This document shows, piece by piece, positions 34,398-44,371 of a stretch of 64,000 nt of DNA (position 1 is the first letter of the stretch; the number at the start of each line of letters is the position of its first letter). The stretch comes from Ascidiaceihabitans donghaensis (lineage in GTDB: Bacteria > Pseudomonadota > Alphaproteobacteria > Rhodobacterales > Rhodobacteraceae): contig NZ_OMOR01000001.1 of assembly GCF_900302465.1 (NCBI RefSeq), positions 2,760,729 through 2,824,728 of the forward strand, read 5' to 3'. The notes under the pieces are model-generated. The model was given only the letters and a program-made list of their open reading frames with translations, made no database searches and was not told where the DNA came from. A program made the translations under genes and the position numbers.

Positions 34398-34732
34398 TGC
34401 ATTCCTCCGGCGCAACGCACCCAGCGGGCACGGTTTTTCGGGTTGTCCAACACGGCCTGCAAACGGTCCTGAACCGGTTCCGGCACAGCGCCAAACACCC
34501 GCCCACCGGCTGTCACCTGTACGCCACCCGTGCTTTGCGTCACCTCGACTACAGGGGAAAAGCCGCGCAGCTTTTGCAAGGCACGCCACACATCCTGGCG
34601 GATTTGCGTGGCCAGACGCAATGCATCCCCGCTTGCCAACGTGGTGCTGGCGGACAGATCAAAGCGCGGGGGCAGATGACGGGCAAGCGTCACCTGATCT
34701 TGCTTGCGCAGAATGTGCCAGTTGCGGGCCAT
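34394..34732 (-). CDS. conserved hypothetical protein, 112 aa
   Basis: This 112-aa protein starts MARNWHILRKQDQVTLARHLPPRFDL and has a mixed fold with QIRQDVWRALQKLRGFSPVVEVTQSTGGVQVTAGGRV. No family is recognised. The start at 34732 lies 4 bp after the pccB stop and it overlaps the cupin gene by 4 bp, so it is translationally linked between pccB and the cupin. This fixed position next to pccB is typical of the group and hints at a role with propionyl-CoA metabolism, which is inference only. Confidence 0.65.
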   Translation of the reverse strand: MARNWHILRKQDQVTLARHLPPRFDLSASTTLASGDALRLATQIRQDVWRALQKLRGFSPVVEVTQSTGGVQVTAGGRVFGAVPEPVQDRLQAVLDNPKNRARWVRCAGGMQ

Positions 34733-34736
34733 CAGC

Positions 34737-36269
34737 TTACAACGGGATATTGTCGTGTTTCTTCCACGGCATCTGCTGCTTCTTGTTGCGCAGGGATGCA
34801 AAGGCGCGGCTGACCCGTTTGCGCGTTGAACGTGGCTGAATCACCTCGTCAATGAACCCACGTTCGGCAGCCACAAACGGGTTGGCAAAGCGGTCTTCGT
34901 AGTCCGCCACATGCTCTGCTGTTTTCTCGGCATCATCAAGGTCTGCGCGGTGGATGATTTCGGTGGCCCCTTTGGCCCCCATCACCGCAATCTCGGCCGT
35001 TGGCCAGGCATAGTTAAAGTCAGAGCGCAGGTGTTTGGACGACATCACCACATAGGCCCCGCCGTATGCTTTGCGTGTGATAACTGTGACTTTTGGCACG
35101 GTCGCCTCGCCGTAGGCAAACAGCAGTTTCGCACCATGTTTGATGACGCCGCGGTATTCTTGGGTGGTGCCCGGCAAGAAGCCCGGAACGTCGATCAGTG
35201 TCAGGATTGGGATTTCAAACGCATCACAAAAGCGCACAAACCGTGCAGCCTTACGCGAGCTGTCGATGTCCAGAACCCCTGCCAAAACCATGGGCTGGTT
35301 GGCCACAACGCCCACTGTACGCCCTTCAAGGCGGATAAAGCCGGTGATGATGTTCTTGGCGAACTCTTCCTGAATTTCGTAGAAATCGCCCTCGTCCGCC
35401 AGCTTCAGGATCAATTCCTTCATGTCGTAAGGCGTGTTGGGATTGTCTGGCACAAGCGTGTCCAGCGATGCCTCAACCCGACCCGGTTCATCAAAGAAAG
35501 GACGGACAGGGGGTTTTTCGCGGTTGTTCAGCGGCAGGAAGTCCACAAGGCGGCGCACTTCGGCCAATGCCTCCACGTCGTTTTCAAACGCCGCATCCGC
35601 AACAGAGGATTTCTTGGTGTGGGTCGATGCCCCGCCCAATTCCTCGGCGGTGACCACTTCGTTCGTGACGGTTTTCACCACGTCAGGGCCAGTGACAAAC
35701 ATGTAAGAGCTGTCTTTGACCATAAAGATGAAGTCGGTCATCGCGGGCGAATAGACGGCCCCACCGGCGCATGGCCCCATGATCACGGAAATCTGAGGCA
35801 CCACACCGGACGCCATGATGTTGCGCTGAAACACTTCGCCGTAGCCCGCAAGCGAATCCACGCCTTCTTGGATACGCGCACCACCTGAGTCGTTGATGCC
35901 AATGACAGGCGCACCGTTTTGCATCGCCATGTCCATGATTTTACAGATTTTCATAGCATGTGTGGCCGAAACTGAGCCGCCCAAAACCGTGAAATCCTGG
36001 CTGAACACATAGACCATACGGCCATTGATCGTGCCCCAGCCTGTGACAACACCATCGCCCGCAGGCTTTTGTTTTTCCATACCAAAATCGGTGCAGCGAT
36101 GAGTGACGAACATGTCAAACTCTTCGAAAGAGCCCTCATCCACCAAAAGATCAATCCGTTCACGGGCCGTTAACTTGCCTCGTCCATGTTGCGCATCGAG
36201 ACGCTTTTGGCCTCCGCCCAGACGGGCTGCCTCGCGGCGATCATTTAACTCGGTCAGAATGTCTTTCAT
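34737..36269 (-). CDS. pccB: propionyl-CoA carboxylase beta subunit
   Basis: This 510-aa carboxyltransferase has two crotonase-fold halves. The N-half carries [22 protein letters not shown] (split over residues 19-40) and [29 protein letters not shown]; the C-half carries [18 protein letters not shown] and [14 protein letters not shown]. It transfers the carboxyl group from biotin on PccA to propionyl-CoA. TTTGCAAA sites upstream point to PccR control. It is the promoter-proximal gene of the minus-strand run that continues with the 112-aa, cupin and DUF6497-like genes. Confidence 0.94.
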   Translation of the reverse strand: MKDILTELNDRREAARLGGGQKRLDAQHGRGKLTARERIDLLVDEGSFEEFDMFVTHRCTDFGMEKQKPAGDGVVTGWGTINGRMVYVFSQDFTVLGGSVSATHAMKICKIMDMAMQNGAPVIGINDSGGARIQEGVDSLAGYGEVFQRNIMASGVVPQISVIMGPCAGGAVYSPAMTDFIFMVKDSSYMFVTGPDVVKTVTNEVVTAEELGGASTHTKKSSVADAAFENDVEALAEVRRLVDFLPLNNREKPPVRPFFDEPGRVEASLDTLVPDNPNTPYDMKELILKLADEGDFYEIQEEFAKNIITGFIRLEGRTVGVVANQPMVLAGVLDIDSSRKAARFVRFCDAFEIPILTLIDVPGFLPGTTQEYRGVIKHGAKLLFAYGEATVPKVTVITRKAYGGAYVVMSSKHLRSDFNYAWPTAEIAVMGAKGATEIIHRADLDDAEKTAEHVADYEDRFANPFVAAERGFIDEVIQPRSTRKRVSRAFASLRNKKQQMPWKKHDNIPL

Positions 36270-36346
36270 CGTCAGCCCCGTTCATGGAATTCGAATTCAT
36301 TTGGGATGTTTTATCAAGGAGCTTGGGCAGATCACAGCCTCTTTCC

Positions 36347-36400
36347 GCAAATTTGCAAATACTATTCCGTCAATCTTTTGCAAATTGCAAAACTGCAAAT
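36347..36400. promoter_or_regulatory. TTTGCAAA cluster upstream of pccB and MFS gene (PccR sites)
   Basis: GCAAATTTGC with TTTGCAAA lies at 36347-36359; TTTTGCAA-A-TTGCAAAA (containing TTTGCAAA at 36377-36384) is at 36376-36392; TGCAAAT is at 36394-36400. PccR-type ScfR regulators are known to bind TTTGCAAA repeats upstream of pccB in Rhodobacter sphaeroides. The cluster lies between pccB and the divergent MFS gene. Confidence 0.75.
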
Positions 36401-36460
36401 AATGAACTGTTCCGTTCGGTTCATATAGACAACCCACAGCACGAGGCCTAGCTGTTAACC

Positions 36461-37675
36461 ATGAACAAGCCGATCACGATCCGCTTTCTGGATCGCAGCA
36501 CTCCGCCACATATTTTCACACTGATTTACCTGTCGGGTATGTCGGCGATGGTAATGAATATGTATTTGCCCAGTTTGCCCGGCATGACCGCATATTTCGA
36601 CGCCGATTACAGTGTAGTGACACTTTCGGTGCCCTTGTTCTTGATCGTCAGCGCTGTTTTGCAGATTTTTATCGGCCCTGTCTCGGACAAATTTGGCCGC
36701 CGCCCTGTTTTGCTTGGGGGGCTGGTTGTTTTCCTGACCGCCAGCGTAGCCTGCATCTACGCCCCGACCGTCGGATGGTTTCTGTTTTTCAGGATGGTGC
36801 AGGCGTCGGTCGCGGTGTGTATGGTTCTCAGCCGTGCGATTGTGCGCGATTCATATGACCAAGACCAATCCGCTTCGATGATCGGCTACGTCACGATGGG
36901 CATGGCAGTGGTTCCGATGGTCAGCCCGGCCATCGGCGGTATTTTGAACGAGTTTTTTGGCTGGCAATCCAACTTTTGGGCCTTTTTCATCGTGGGTTTG
37001 GTTCTGTTCTGTCTTGTTTGGAACGACCTTGGCGAGACATCCAAACCCTCTGGTTTGACGCTGGCACAACAGTTCAAGGAATATCCCGAATTACTACGTT
37101 CCCCAAGGTTTTGGGGGTACTCCATGGCATCTGGTTTTAGCACGGGGGCGTTTTTTGCATATCTCGGCGGCGGACCCTTTGTTGGCTCCGATGTGTTTGG
37201 CCTGTCATCCGTGTGGGTTGGCATCTGTTTTGGGGCACCAGCCATCGGCTATTTCACTGGAAACTGGATTACGGGCCGCAATGCCCAGCGCTTGGGAGTG
37301 AACAAACTTATTTTGGCAGGTTGCCTTGTTCTCGTGTTTGGCATGGCCTTGATGTTGTTGTTGTTTCTGACGGGCCTGGGCAATGCGTTCACATTCTTCG
37401 GCTTGATGACATTTGTGGGCTTGGGCAACGGCATGGTGATCCCGAACGCGACAGCGGGCATGCTGTCGGTGCGGCCACATCTGGCTGGAACAGCATCCGG
37501 TTTGGGTGGCGCAATCATGATCGGCGGGGGCGCTGGCCTGTCTATGTTGGCGCTGTTTTTGCTAACGCCTGAAACAGGGGCTTATCCTTTAATCTTGATC
37601 ATGTTGATCACCTCATGCGCTGCATTAACCTCTATTCTGCTGGTCTATAAGCGCGAAGCACGGCTGCGGCTGTAG
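36461..37675 (+). CDS. Bcr/CflA-type multidrug efflux MFS transporter
   Basis: This 404-aa protein has twelve hydrophobic segments in MFS arrangement. It carries the DHA1 motif A-like GPVSDKFGRRPVLLGG between helices 2 and 3 (about residue 70) and AIVRDSYDQDQSASMIGYVTMGMAVVPMVSPAIGG (motif C-like) near 130-165. Bcr/CflA proteins export drugs such as bicyclomycin or small metabolites by H+ antiport. It is divergent from pccB and shares the TTTGCAAA sites, which suggests that it may respond to propionyl-CoA. The nearest Shine-Dalgarno is a weak GAGG about 14 nt upstream. Confidence 0.85.
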   Translation: MNKPITIRFLDRSTPPHIFTLIYLSGMSAMVMNMYLPSLPGMTAYFDADYSVVTLSVPLFLIVSAVLQIFIGPVSDKFGRRPVLLGGLVVFLTASVACIYAPTVGWFLFFRMVQASVAVCMVLSRAIVRDSYDQDQSASMIGYVTMGMAVVPMVSPAIGGILNEFFGWQSNFWAFFIVGLVLFCLVWNDLGETSKPSGLTLAQQFKEYPELLRSPRFWGYSMASGFSTGAFFAYLGGGPFVGSDVFGLSSVWVGICFGAPAIGYFTGNWITGRNAQRLGVNKLILAGCLVLVFGMALMLLLFLTGLGNAFTFFGLMTFVGLGNGMVIPNATAGMLSVRPHLAGTASGLGGAIMIGGGAGLSMLALFLLTPETGAYPLILIMLITSCAALTSILLVYKREARLRL

Positions 37676-37705
37676 CGCCTGAAACCTGCGACTTGCACGG
37701 GATGC

Positions 37706-37743
37706 TTTGCAAAGTTACGCTGAGCCATTGCAAACCTGCAAAG
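37706..37743 (+). promoter_or_regulatory. TTTGCAAA sites upstream of pccR
   Basis: TTTGCAAA at 37706-37713, TTGCAAA at 37728-37734 and TGCAAAG at 37737-37743 precede the pccR start by 22-52 bp. They match the PccR box type seen upstream of pccB, consistent with autoregulation. Confidence 0.7.
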
Positions 37744-37764
37744 ACCTGGCGGGGAAGGTAGCTT

Positions 37765-39165
37765 ATGGCGACGCAAAAACTATATGCAGGCGCAAAACTG
37801 CGCGAGGTGCGCACCCGCGTTCAGCTGACGCAAAAAGACTTTGCTGCGAAGCTGGGTGTGTCGCTGCCCTATCTCAATCAGATGGAAAACAACAACCGGC
37901 CCGTCAGCACAGCGGTCGTCCTGTCCCTTGCTGGTGAGTTCGGTATTGATGTCACGGAACTTTCCACCGGAGATGGTGAACGTCTGGTCAGCGACATGCG
38001 CGAAGCTTTGGCTGATCCGGTTTTTGCCGGTGACATGCCACCGATCGCGGATCTTAGGTTGGCGGCATCAAATGCACCGACGCTTGCACGCGCCTTTATC
38101 GAATTGCACAACAGCTATCGCCAGACCCATGAAAGGCTGGCCTCTCTGGACGAGGCGTTGGGACGTGAGGATGCGCGTGCACGTCCAAGCCCTTGGGAGG
38201 AGGTCCGCGACTTTTTTCACTATTGTGACAACTACATTGATCCTGTGGATCGCGCCGCGGAACACTTTGCCACGGATCAGGGCCGCTCTGGAAACATCCG
38301 GGTCGCCGCCGTCTCAACCCTTGGCGCAGAAGGGATCACAGTTGCGTTTGAGGACACCGACAGGCTGCGGTCTTACGTCCCATCAACCAAAAAATTGACC
38401 ATTTCCTTGCGTGCAGCACCCGAAACGCAAACCTTCCAATTGCTTCTTCAAGTCGCCTTGATCAAACAAAACGCACTATTGGAAGCGACACTAGATCTGG
38501 CCCGGTTTCAAACGCAAGAAGCCCGCGCTATCGCAAAAATCGGCTTGGCAAACTATTTTGCAGGCGCCGCATTGATGCCCTACGCCACCTTTTTGCAATC
38601 CGCTCAAGACAGCCGGCATGATGTGGAGTGGTTGGCGGGGCGATTTGGTGCCTCAATCGAACAGGTCGCGCACCGGTTGGCCACCATGCAACGACCCGGC
38701 GCAAAAGGTATTCCATTTTTCTTTGTGCGCGTCGATCAAGCAGGCACAATCACCAAAAGGCATTCCGCCACGCGTCTGCAATTCGCCCGGTTTGGCGGCG
38801 CCTGCCCGCTTTGGAACGTACACCGCGCGTTCGAGCAACCAGGCCAATTTCTGCGACAGTTGGCCGAAACGCCGGACGGGGTCGGCTATATCAACTTGGC
38901 TCGCGATGTGTCGAAACCGGCAGGCCGTTATGGTGCACCCGTGCGCCGGTTCGCGATCGCTTTGGGTTGTGAAGTCGCGCATGCCGGGGCCTTGGTCTAT
39001 GCGGATGGTTTGGATCTTGGCCGGACCGATGCGTTTGAACCTATCGGCATTTCGTGTCGGATTTGCGAACGCAAGACATGTCACCAACGCTCTGTGCCGC
39101 CGCTTGAACGCAAATTGACCATTGATACCGACTTGCGTGACGTGCTGCCCTACACTGTGGATTAG
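37765..39165 (+). CDS. pccR: short-chain fatty acyl-CoA regulator (PccR, ScfR family)
   Basis: This 466-aa protein has an N-terminal XRE-type helix-turn-helix (residues 7-62, with LTQKDFAAKLGVSLPYLNQMENNNRPVS split across it). A helical middle follows with an HxxH-like region (FIELHNSYRQTHERL) and a C-terminal ScfR domain with four Cys near 420-440 (ISCRICERKTCHQRSVPPLER). In R. sphaeroides PccR senses propionyl-CoA flux and activates pccB. The gene lies 1.5 kb from pccB, and TTTGCAAA sites lie upstream of both. GGGGAAGG precedes the ATG. Confidence 0.9.
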   Translation: MATQKLYAGAKLREVRTRVQLTQKDFAAKLGVSLPYLNQMENNNRPVSTAVVLSLAGEFGIDVTELSTGDGERLVSDMREALADPVFAGDMPPIADLRLAASNAPTLARAFIELHNSYRQTHERLASLDEALGREDARARPSPWEEVRDFFHYCDNYIDPVDRAAEHFATDQGRSGNIRVAAVSTLGAEGITVAFEDTDRLRSYVPSTKKLTISLRAAPETQTFQLLLQVALIKQNALLEATLDLARFQTQEARAIAKIGLANYFAGAALMPYATFLQSAQDSRHDVEWLAGRFGASIEQVAHRLATMQRPGAKGIPFFFVRVDQAGTITKRHSATRLQFARFGGACPLWNVHRAFEQPGQFLRQLAETPDGVGYINLARDVSKPAGRYGAPVRRFAIALGCEVAHAGALVYADGLDLGRTDAFEPIGISCRICERKTCHQRSVPPLERKLTIDTDLRDVLPYTVD

Positions 39166-39174
39166 CGCGCAATT

Positions 39175-39840
39175 TCAGCGTTTTGCGGCCCGCCACCCGG
39201 ATGCAACCGCATCTTGAACGGAACAAAACCACCGTTCGCCCTTTTGGATGTTAATGCCTGTGCGCTCATAAAATGCCTGACCAGGCCGATGAAAGATGCG
39301 TTTTCCATCCGCCGAAACATTGCCTTTGATCACGCAGTCCCGATCCGGTGGAATGCGTCCCTTGATGCGGCTTTTGCGAAACTGTGACGGGCTTTGCACA
39401 CGGCTGGCGTGCAGGCCACGATCGTTGATCGCAGCGCCCTTTTCGTCCAGAACATAGGTCGTGGAATATTTGGCGTAGGCAAACGCCAATCCATCGGATA
39501 CCAGCGCACGACCAATATCTTCGCCGGCGACGTCACATGAGGCAACAACACGGTTGTACCTGTCGACAGTCACTTGGGTACACGTCGCGATCTGCCCTTG
39601 TATCCGCTGGCGCACCTGATCGTTGACCCATGCCCCACACTGCCAGGACGTTCCCTGTTCGGTGACACAATGCTGGTCTTTTTCAGGGGCATCAACGCCA
39701 TGCAAGCGCACCCGCGTGTCCCCAACGTCAAAGGTGTCACCGTCAATGACAACAACGCGACCGGTAAATTGGCCAGACGTTTCCGCCGCGGCAAGAATAG
39801 GTAACAAACATAAAACGATGGCGGTGCAAAACGTGTTCAT
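39175..39840 (-). CDS. secreted thermonuclease (SNase) family protein
   Basis: This 221-aa protein has a signal peptide (1-19) and then a staphylococcal nuclease-like OB-fold domain. VVVIDGDTFDVGDTRVRLHGVDAPEKDQHC holds the Ca2+-binding Asp and the catalytic Arg; DRYNRVVASCDVAGEDIGRALVSDGLAFAY follows. The C-terminal 60 residues (CVIKGNVSADGKRIFHRPGQAFYERTGIN) form an extra Cys-containing tail shared by alphaproteobacterial SNases. It is likely a periplasmic or secreted phosphodiesterase. GAGGGGG precedes the ATG. The stop is 9 bp from the convergent pccR stop. Confidence 0.87.
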   Translation of the reverse strand: MNTFCTAIVLCLLPILAAAETSGQFTGRVVVIDGDTFDVGDTRVRLHGVDAPEKDQHCVTEQGTSWQCGAWVNDQVRQRIQGQIATCTQVTVDRYNRVVASCDVAGEDIGRALVSDGLAFAYAKYSTTYVLDEKGAAINDRGLHASRVQSPSQFRKSRIKGRIPPDRDCVIKGNVSADGKRIFHRPGQAFYERTGINIQKGERWFCSVQDAVASGWRAAKR

Positions 39841-39907
39841 GCCCCCTCAAATGAGGGTAAAGCATGAACATATCAAGCAAAACCAGTAACGAAGGTAAAC
39901 AAAACAT

Positions 39908-39928
39908 GAAGGAAAGCGCGAACGCTTT
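39908..39928 (-). terminator. UUCG-loop hairpin at the end of betA
   Basis: On the minus strand AAAGCG-TTCG-CGCTTT overlaps the betA stop codon and is followed by CCTTCATGTTTTG. A UUCG tetraloop on a 6-bp stem is very stable, but the T-tract is broken, so termination is only likely. Confidence 0.4.
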
Positions 39929-41576
39929 ACCTTTGCTCTGTTTCCCAATCCGGGTGAATCCACGGCTGATCATTGGCGCGTGGCAAGGGGTCGCGGCCCA
40001 GCACATGATCAGACATCTTTTCCCCAACCATGATCGACGGCCCATTCAGATTGCCATTTGTGATGCGTGGAAAAATGCTGCTGTCTGCCACACGCAGCCC
40101 GTCGACGCCAATCACCTGTCCCTGTGCATCCACCACAGCCATCGGGTCATCCCGCCGCCCCATTTTGCAGGTTCCGCAGGGATGGTAGGCGCTTTCCACA
40201 TGCTCGGCGATAAATGCGTCCAGCTCATCGTCTGATTGCACCGCGTCCCCGGGTTGGATTTCGTGCTTCACATAGGGCTTGAACGCATTTTGCGCGAAGA
40301 TCTCGCGGGTCAGGCGAATACAGCGGCGGAAATCCTCCCAATCCGAAGGGTCCGACATGTAATTGAACAAAATCTTCGGGTCGTCTTGCGGATTTTTCGA
40401 GCGCAGCGTGACGGACCCACGCGACACCGATCGCATCGGGCCTGTGTGCGCTTGAAACCCGTGGCCTTCAGCCGCCACCTTGCCGTCATATCGCACAGCG
40501 ATCGGCAAGAAATGGTATTGAATATCGGGATAATCCACACCGGGTTTTGACCGGATGAACGCCGCACTTTCAAATTGGTTGGACGCGCCCATACCTGTCT
40601 TTGTGAATAACCATTGCGCCCCGATCATCGCCTTGGAAAACAGGTTCCAGTGTTTGTACAGCGTGATGGGTTGGCTGGCCGCCATTTGCAAATACAGCTC
40701 CAGATGATCTTGCAAATTCTGCCCGACGCCGGGACGGTCTGCGACCACTTCAATGCCGTGTTCAGCCAGATGGGCCGCGGGTCCGATCCCCGACAGCATC
40801 AGAATTTTCGGAGAGTTGATTGAGGACGCCGCAAGGATTACTTCCTGCCGCGCTTTTACAACCTGCCCACCCGCCAGAGCCACACCAGTGGCTTGACCGT
40901 CTTCGATCACGACCTTCTCGACCAAACCGTTGATCAGTTTGCAGTTTTCGCGTTTTAAGGCCGGCCGCAAATAGGCGTTGGCCGCAGACCAGCGTCGCCC
41001 CTTGTGCACCGTTTGCTCCATTGGGCCAAAGCCTTCCTGCTTTTGCCCGTTGTAGTCATCAGTGGCCTCATAGCCTGCCTGCTTGCCAGCCTCGACAAAG
41101 GCTTTGAACAAAGGATTTTCACGCGGGCCACGTGTCACGTGCAAAGGCCCATCTGTGCCGCGCCATTCGGGATCACCGCCGTGCCCGCCATCGTCCCATG
41201 TCTCCATGCGTTTGTAATAGGGCAACACATCCGCATAGGCCCAACCATCCGCGCCGCTTTCAGCCCAATGGTCGAAGTCTTTCGCATGGCCGCGCACATA
41301 AACCATGCCGTTGATCGAAGACGATCCACCAATGACCTTGCCGCGCGGGCATGCCAACTTGCGCCCCCCCAGATGCGGTTCGGGTTCCGATGTGTAGCCC
41401 CAATCGTACCGTTTCATGTTCATCGGGTAAGACAGTGCAGCAGGCATCTGGATGAACGGCCCTGCGTCCGTGCCCCCATGTTCGATCACCAACACGTCTT
41501 TTCCCGCCTCGGCCAGACGGTAAGCCATAGCGCATCCCGCACTGCCGGCCCCGACAATCACATAATCCGCTTCCAT
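39927..41576 (-). CDS. betA: choline dehydrogenase
   Basis: This 549-aa GMC-family flavoprotein oxidises choline to betaine aldehyde (and on to betaine). The FAD-binding GAGSAG is at 9-14, GGTDAGP near 38, the GMC signature [18 protein letters not shown] near 84, and the C-terminal HPCGTCKMG block holds the catalytic His. The ATG at 41576 overlaps the betB stop by one base (TGATG); an in-frame TTG one codon earlier is not preferred. It is the last gene of betI-betC-BCCT-betB-betA. Confidence 0.94.
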   Translation of the reverse strand: MEADYVIVGAGSAGCAMAYRLAEAGKDVLVIEHGGTDAGPFIQMPAALSYPMNMKRYDWGYTSEPEPHLGGRKLACPRGKVIGGSSSINGMVYVRGHAKDFDHWAESGADGWAYADVLPYYKRMETWDDGGHGGDPEWRGTDGPLHVTRGPRENPLFKAFVEAGKQAGYEATDDYNGQKQEGFGPMEQTVHKGRRWSAANAYLRPALKRENCKLINGLVEKVVIEDGQATGVALAGGQVVKARQEVILAASSINSPKILMLSGIGPAAHLAEHGIEVVADRPGVGQNLQDHLELYLQMAASQPITLYKHWNLFSKAMIGAQWLFTKTGMGASNQFESAAFIRSKPGVDYPDIQYHFLPIAVRYDGKVAAEGHGFQAHTGPMRSVSRGSVTLRSKNPQDDPKILFNYMSDPSDWEDFRRCIRLTREIFAQNAFKPYVKHEIQPGDAVQSDDELDAFIAEHVESAYHPCGTCKMGRRDDPMAVVDAQGQVIGVDGLRVADSSIFPRITNGNLNGPSIMVGEKMSDHVLGRDPLPRANDQPWIHPDWETEQR

Positions 41577-43027
41577 CAAAACGGCGCCTCGACATCACCC
41601 ATACGCACGTAAACGGATTTGAGTTGCGAATAGTGTTCAATCGCCGCCTTGGAGTTTTCACGTCCGACGCCCGAGTTTTTCGATCCGCCAAAGGGGGCTT
41701 CAACGGGTGCATCGTTGTAGGAATTGATGAAACATGTCCCGGCTTCAAACCCGGCTGCGACACGGTGTGCCCGTGTCAGATCGTTGGTAAACACACCTGC
41801 CGCCAACCCGAATTCTGTGTCATTGGCGCGTTTCATCACATCCGCTTCATCTTCAAAATCGAGAACTGCCATCACGGGGCCAAAGATCTCTTCACGTGCA
41901 ATGGTCATATCGTCTTTGACGTCCGCAAAAACTGTGGGTTCCAGATAGAACCCGTCGCGGTCCAAACGCTTGCCGCCGTAAACCAGACGCGCCCCTTCAG
42001 CCTGACCTTTTTCGATGTAGCCCAGCACGATATCCATCTGCCGCTCTGATACCATTGGCCCGAAGTTGGTGTCGGGGTCTTGCGGGTCGCCGATCACCGC
42101 TGTGGCCAGACGCTCGGAGAGGCGCTTCAGAAACGCTTCTTTGATGTCTTTGTGCACAAACACGCGTGTGCCGTTGGAACAGACCTGTCCAGAGGAATAA
42201 AAGTTCCCCAAGATCGCACCGCCGACGGCATTTTCGATGTCCGCGTCCTCAAACACGATCATCGGGGATTTGCCGCCAAGTTCCATGGTGACGTGTTTGA
42301 TGCCTGCAGCCGCTGCCGCATAGACTTTGCGGCCCGTTGGTACGGAGCCTGTCAAAGACACCTTGTCGACACGGTCATCGGTGACCAAAGCCGCGCCCAC
42401 ATCACCCAAACCCTGAATGACGTTGTAAATGCCTTTCGGCAGGCCAGCGTCAATCAAAATCTCGGCCACTTTCAACGCGCACAGCGGCGTGGTTTCTGAC
42501 GGTTTGAACACCATCGAATTGCCACAAGCCAATGCAGGTGCGCCCTTCCAACAGGCGATTTGTGTGGGATAGTTCCACGCGCCTATCCCGACACAGACAC
42601 CCAGCGCCTCGCGGCGGGTATAAACCCAATCGTCGCCCAATTGGATGTGTTCGCCCGTCAGGGTCGCGGCCATGCCACCGAAATATTCAAGCGCATCCGC
42701 CCCCGAGGTCGCATCAACGGCGATCGTTTCCTGATAGGGTTTGCCTGTGTCGTAGGTTTCCAGAACCGACAGTTCGTGATTGCGGTCACGGATCATGTCG
42801 GCTGCACGGCGCAAAATGCGGCCCCGTTCTGTGCCAGACATCGCAGCCCAAGCGGGCCAAGCCGCACGTGCAGCATCCAAAGCCTGTTCCACAATCGCAG
42901 GCGTTGCGGAATGGACCTGCGCGATCTTTTCGCCTGTTGCGGCATAGATCACCTCGATGGGTGTGCCGGCAGTGTCTTCGACATATTCACCGTTGATAAA
43001 ATGGCTGGCTTTGGGTTGGGTCTGCAT
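41576..43027 (-). CDS. betB: betaine aldehyde dehydrogenase
   Basis: This 483-aa NAD(P)-dependent aldehyde dehydrogenase makes glycine betaine. Catalytic Cys283 is in GQVCSNGTR, general base Glu249 in TMELGGKSP, with FKPSETTP and SLTGSVPTG as cofactor-binding blocks. The start at 43027 has GAGAG upstream; an earlier in-frame start at 43063 would add a 12-residue tail. It overlaps betA and follows the BCCT gene by 75 bp. Confidence 0.94.
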   Translation of the reverse strand: MQTQPKASHFINGEYVEDTAGTPIEVIYAATGEKIAQVHSATPAIVEQALDAARAAWPAWAAMSGTERGRILRRAADMIRDRNHELSVLETYDTGKPYQETIAVDATSGADALEYFGGMAATLTGEHIQLGDDWVYTRREALGVCVGIGAWNYPTQIACWKGAPALACGNSMVFKPSETTPLCALKVAEILIDAGLPKGIYNVIQGLGDVGAALVTDDRVDKVSLTGSVPTGRKVYAAAAAGIKHVTMELGGKSPMIVFEDADIENAVGGAILGNFYSSGQVCSNGTRVFVHKDIKEAFLKRLSERLATAVIGDPQDPDTNFGPMVSERQMDIVLGYIEKGQAEGARLVYGGKRLDRDGFYLEPTVFADVKDDMTIAREEIFGPVMAVLDFEDEADVMKRANDTEFGLAAGVFTNDLTRAHRVAAGFEAGTCFINSYNDAPVEAPFGGSKNSGVGRENSKAAIEHYSQLKSVYVRMGDVEAPF

Positions 43028-43102
43028 GAAATCTCTCGTTTTGTTGCGTCCCGCCCAATGCACAGATCATGCGTTGGACGGGGGATTGATTTTTTAAGGC
43101 GC

Positions 43103-44287
43103 TTATTCAGCTGGTGTTTGCGCGTTGCCCGTCAAACCCGAAAGCCTGTCGCGTTTCACAAAGAACATATACGCAAGTGCCAACAGGTAGATCACGATGA
43201 CCACAGAGCCGACCCACTGGATTTGCAACCACTGGCTTTGGAACAGCAGCGTCAGAACAAACAAGCCGATGGCGTTGGCCAACACATAAGACACGGTACC
43301 GAAACGCTCGGTCGTCAGGTTCAGGTTGTCTGTGTACAAGCGAATGAGACTGTCGAACGAATTGATGACAAACACGATGCCTACGATGGTCATGGCCCAG
43401 TTCGGGAAGCCTGCTGTGCCGATACCGTTCAGGTGGTAATAGTACAAAACGGTGAACCACAGCGCCAAGGGAATGGATGGGAACACTAGCAAGGACGCCA
43501 GCAATTGCCATGTTTTCAACCCACCGACAAAGCGGCTGACAAACTGACCAATCATGATGGACCATGCAAACCACCAGAACAGGTAGAATTCGTGATAATC
43601 CGTCAGCGGAATGATGAACTTGTGGATGTTGGTGAAATAACCGCCGATATTGCTGCCGGTCGATGCCAGATCGCCCACGCTCATGCCTGCGTTCAGGAAC
43701 ATGTAAAGGATCAGCAACAAGAACAGGATCGTCGAGCTGACGGATAGAACCCGCACAAACTTGAGGTCTGTGGACGAAAACGCCGCCACCAGGATCACAA
43801 GGAAGCAGATCAGGTAGAATACCGGCAAAATCGTTTCGCCGTCACCGACTTCTGCGATGTAATAGGGCATGTAGATCAGGAACAACGCGCCTGTGAAGGC
43901 ACAGGTTGTGATGATCACGATATTGTTCAGAAGCTTCACAAACGGGATGTCAAAGAACTTCACGCGCGGTTCGATTGCGCAAAAGTAAAAGGTCGTCAAA
44001 AAGTAGAACGCCCAGATCAAAAAGCCCCAGAACCCGAATTCAAGCGCAAGCGGGTTGGTGAAGGCATAGGCCGGTTCTGTCGCTGTATCGGCGTATAACG
44101 GATAATCAAAGGCGAGCGGAAACATGATAAGTCCCACATCCAAACCCGACGTAAACAGGATCGCGATAAAGGTGAACAGCGGCACAGGCGTCACGCCCGT
44201 CAGCGGCAAATTCCACCATTTGATCACGCAAATGGCCACCAGCACAAATGCCAGAATGACCCCGAAAGATATGATCGACGTTAACAT
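43103..44287 (-). CDS. short BCCT-family choline/betaine transporter
   Basis: This 394-aa membrane protein has about ten hydrophobic segments. The block WWFAWSIMIGQFVSRFVGG near residue 240, followed by PSIPLALWFTVLYYY, matches the BCCT substrate-site signature (W-W-x-W with G-x-F-x-SR). Normal BCCT carriers have 12 helices and 500-700 residues; this one lacks much of the N-terminal part and the C-terminal osmosensing extension. Its position between betC and betB points to choline or choline-sulfate uptake. GAGGAAC precedes the ATG. Both ends are clean, so it looks like a short family type rather than a broken gene. Confidence 0.8.
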   Translation of the reverse strand: MLTSIISFGVILAFVLVAICVIKWWNLPLTGVTPVPLFTFIAILFTSGLDVGLIMFPLAFDYPLYADTATEPAYAFTNPLALEFGFWGFLIWAFYFLTTFYFCAIEPRVKFFDIPFVKLLNNIVIITTCAFTGALFLIYMPYYIAEVGDGETILPVFYLICFLVILVAAFSSTDLKFVRVLSVSSTILFLLLILYMFLNAGMSVGDLASTGSNIGGYFTNIHKFIIPLTDYHEFYLFWWFAWSIMIGQFVSRFVGGLKTWQLLASLLVFPSIPLALWFTVLYYYHLNGIGTAGFPNWAMTIVGIVFVINSFDSLIRLYTDNLNLTTERFGTVSYVLANAIGLFVLTLLFQSQWLQIQWVGSVVIVIYLLALAYMFFVKRDRLSGLTGNAQTPAE

Positions 44288-44371
44288 TTTCGTTCCTCGT
44301 TGGTTGTTGGCTTGAATGCTTCTTTAAGGTTCAACCACCCTGCATCCTTCGAAGTGGTCGTTACATTTATG

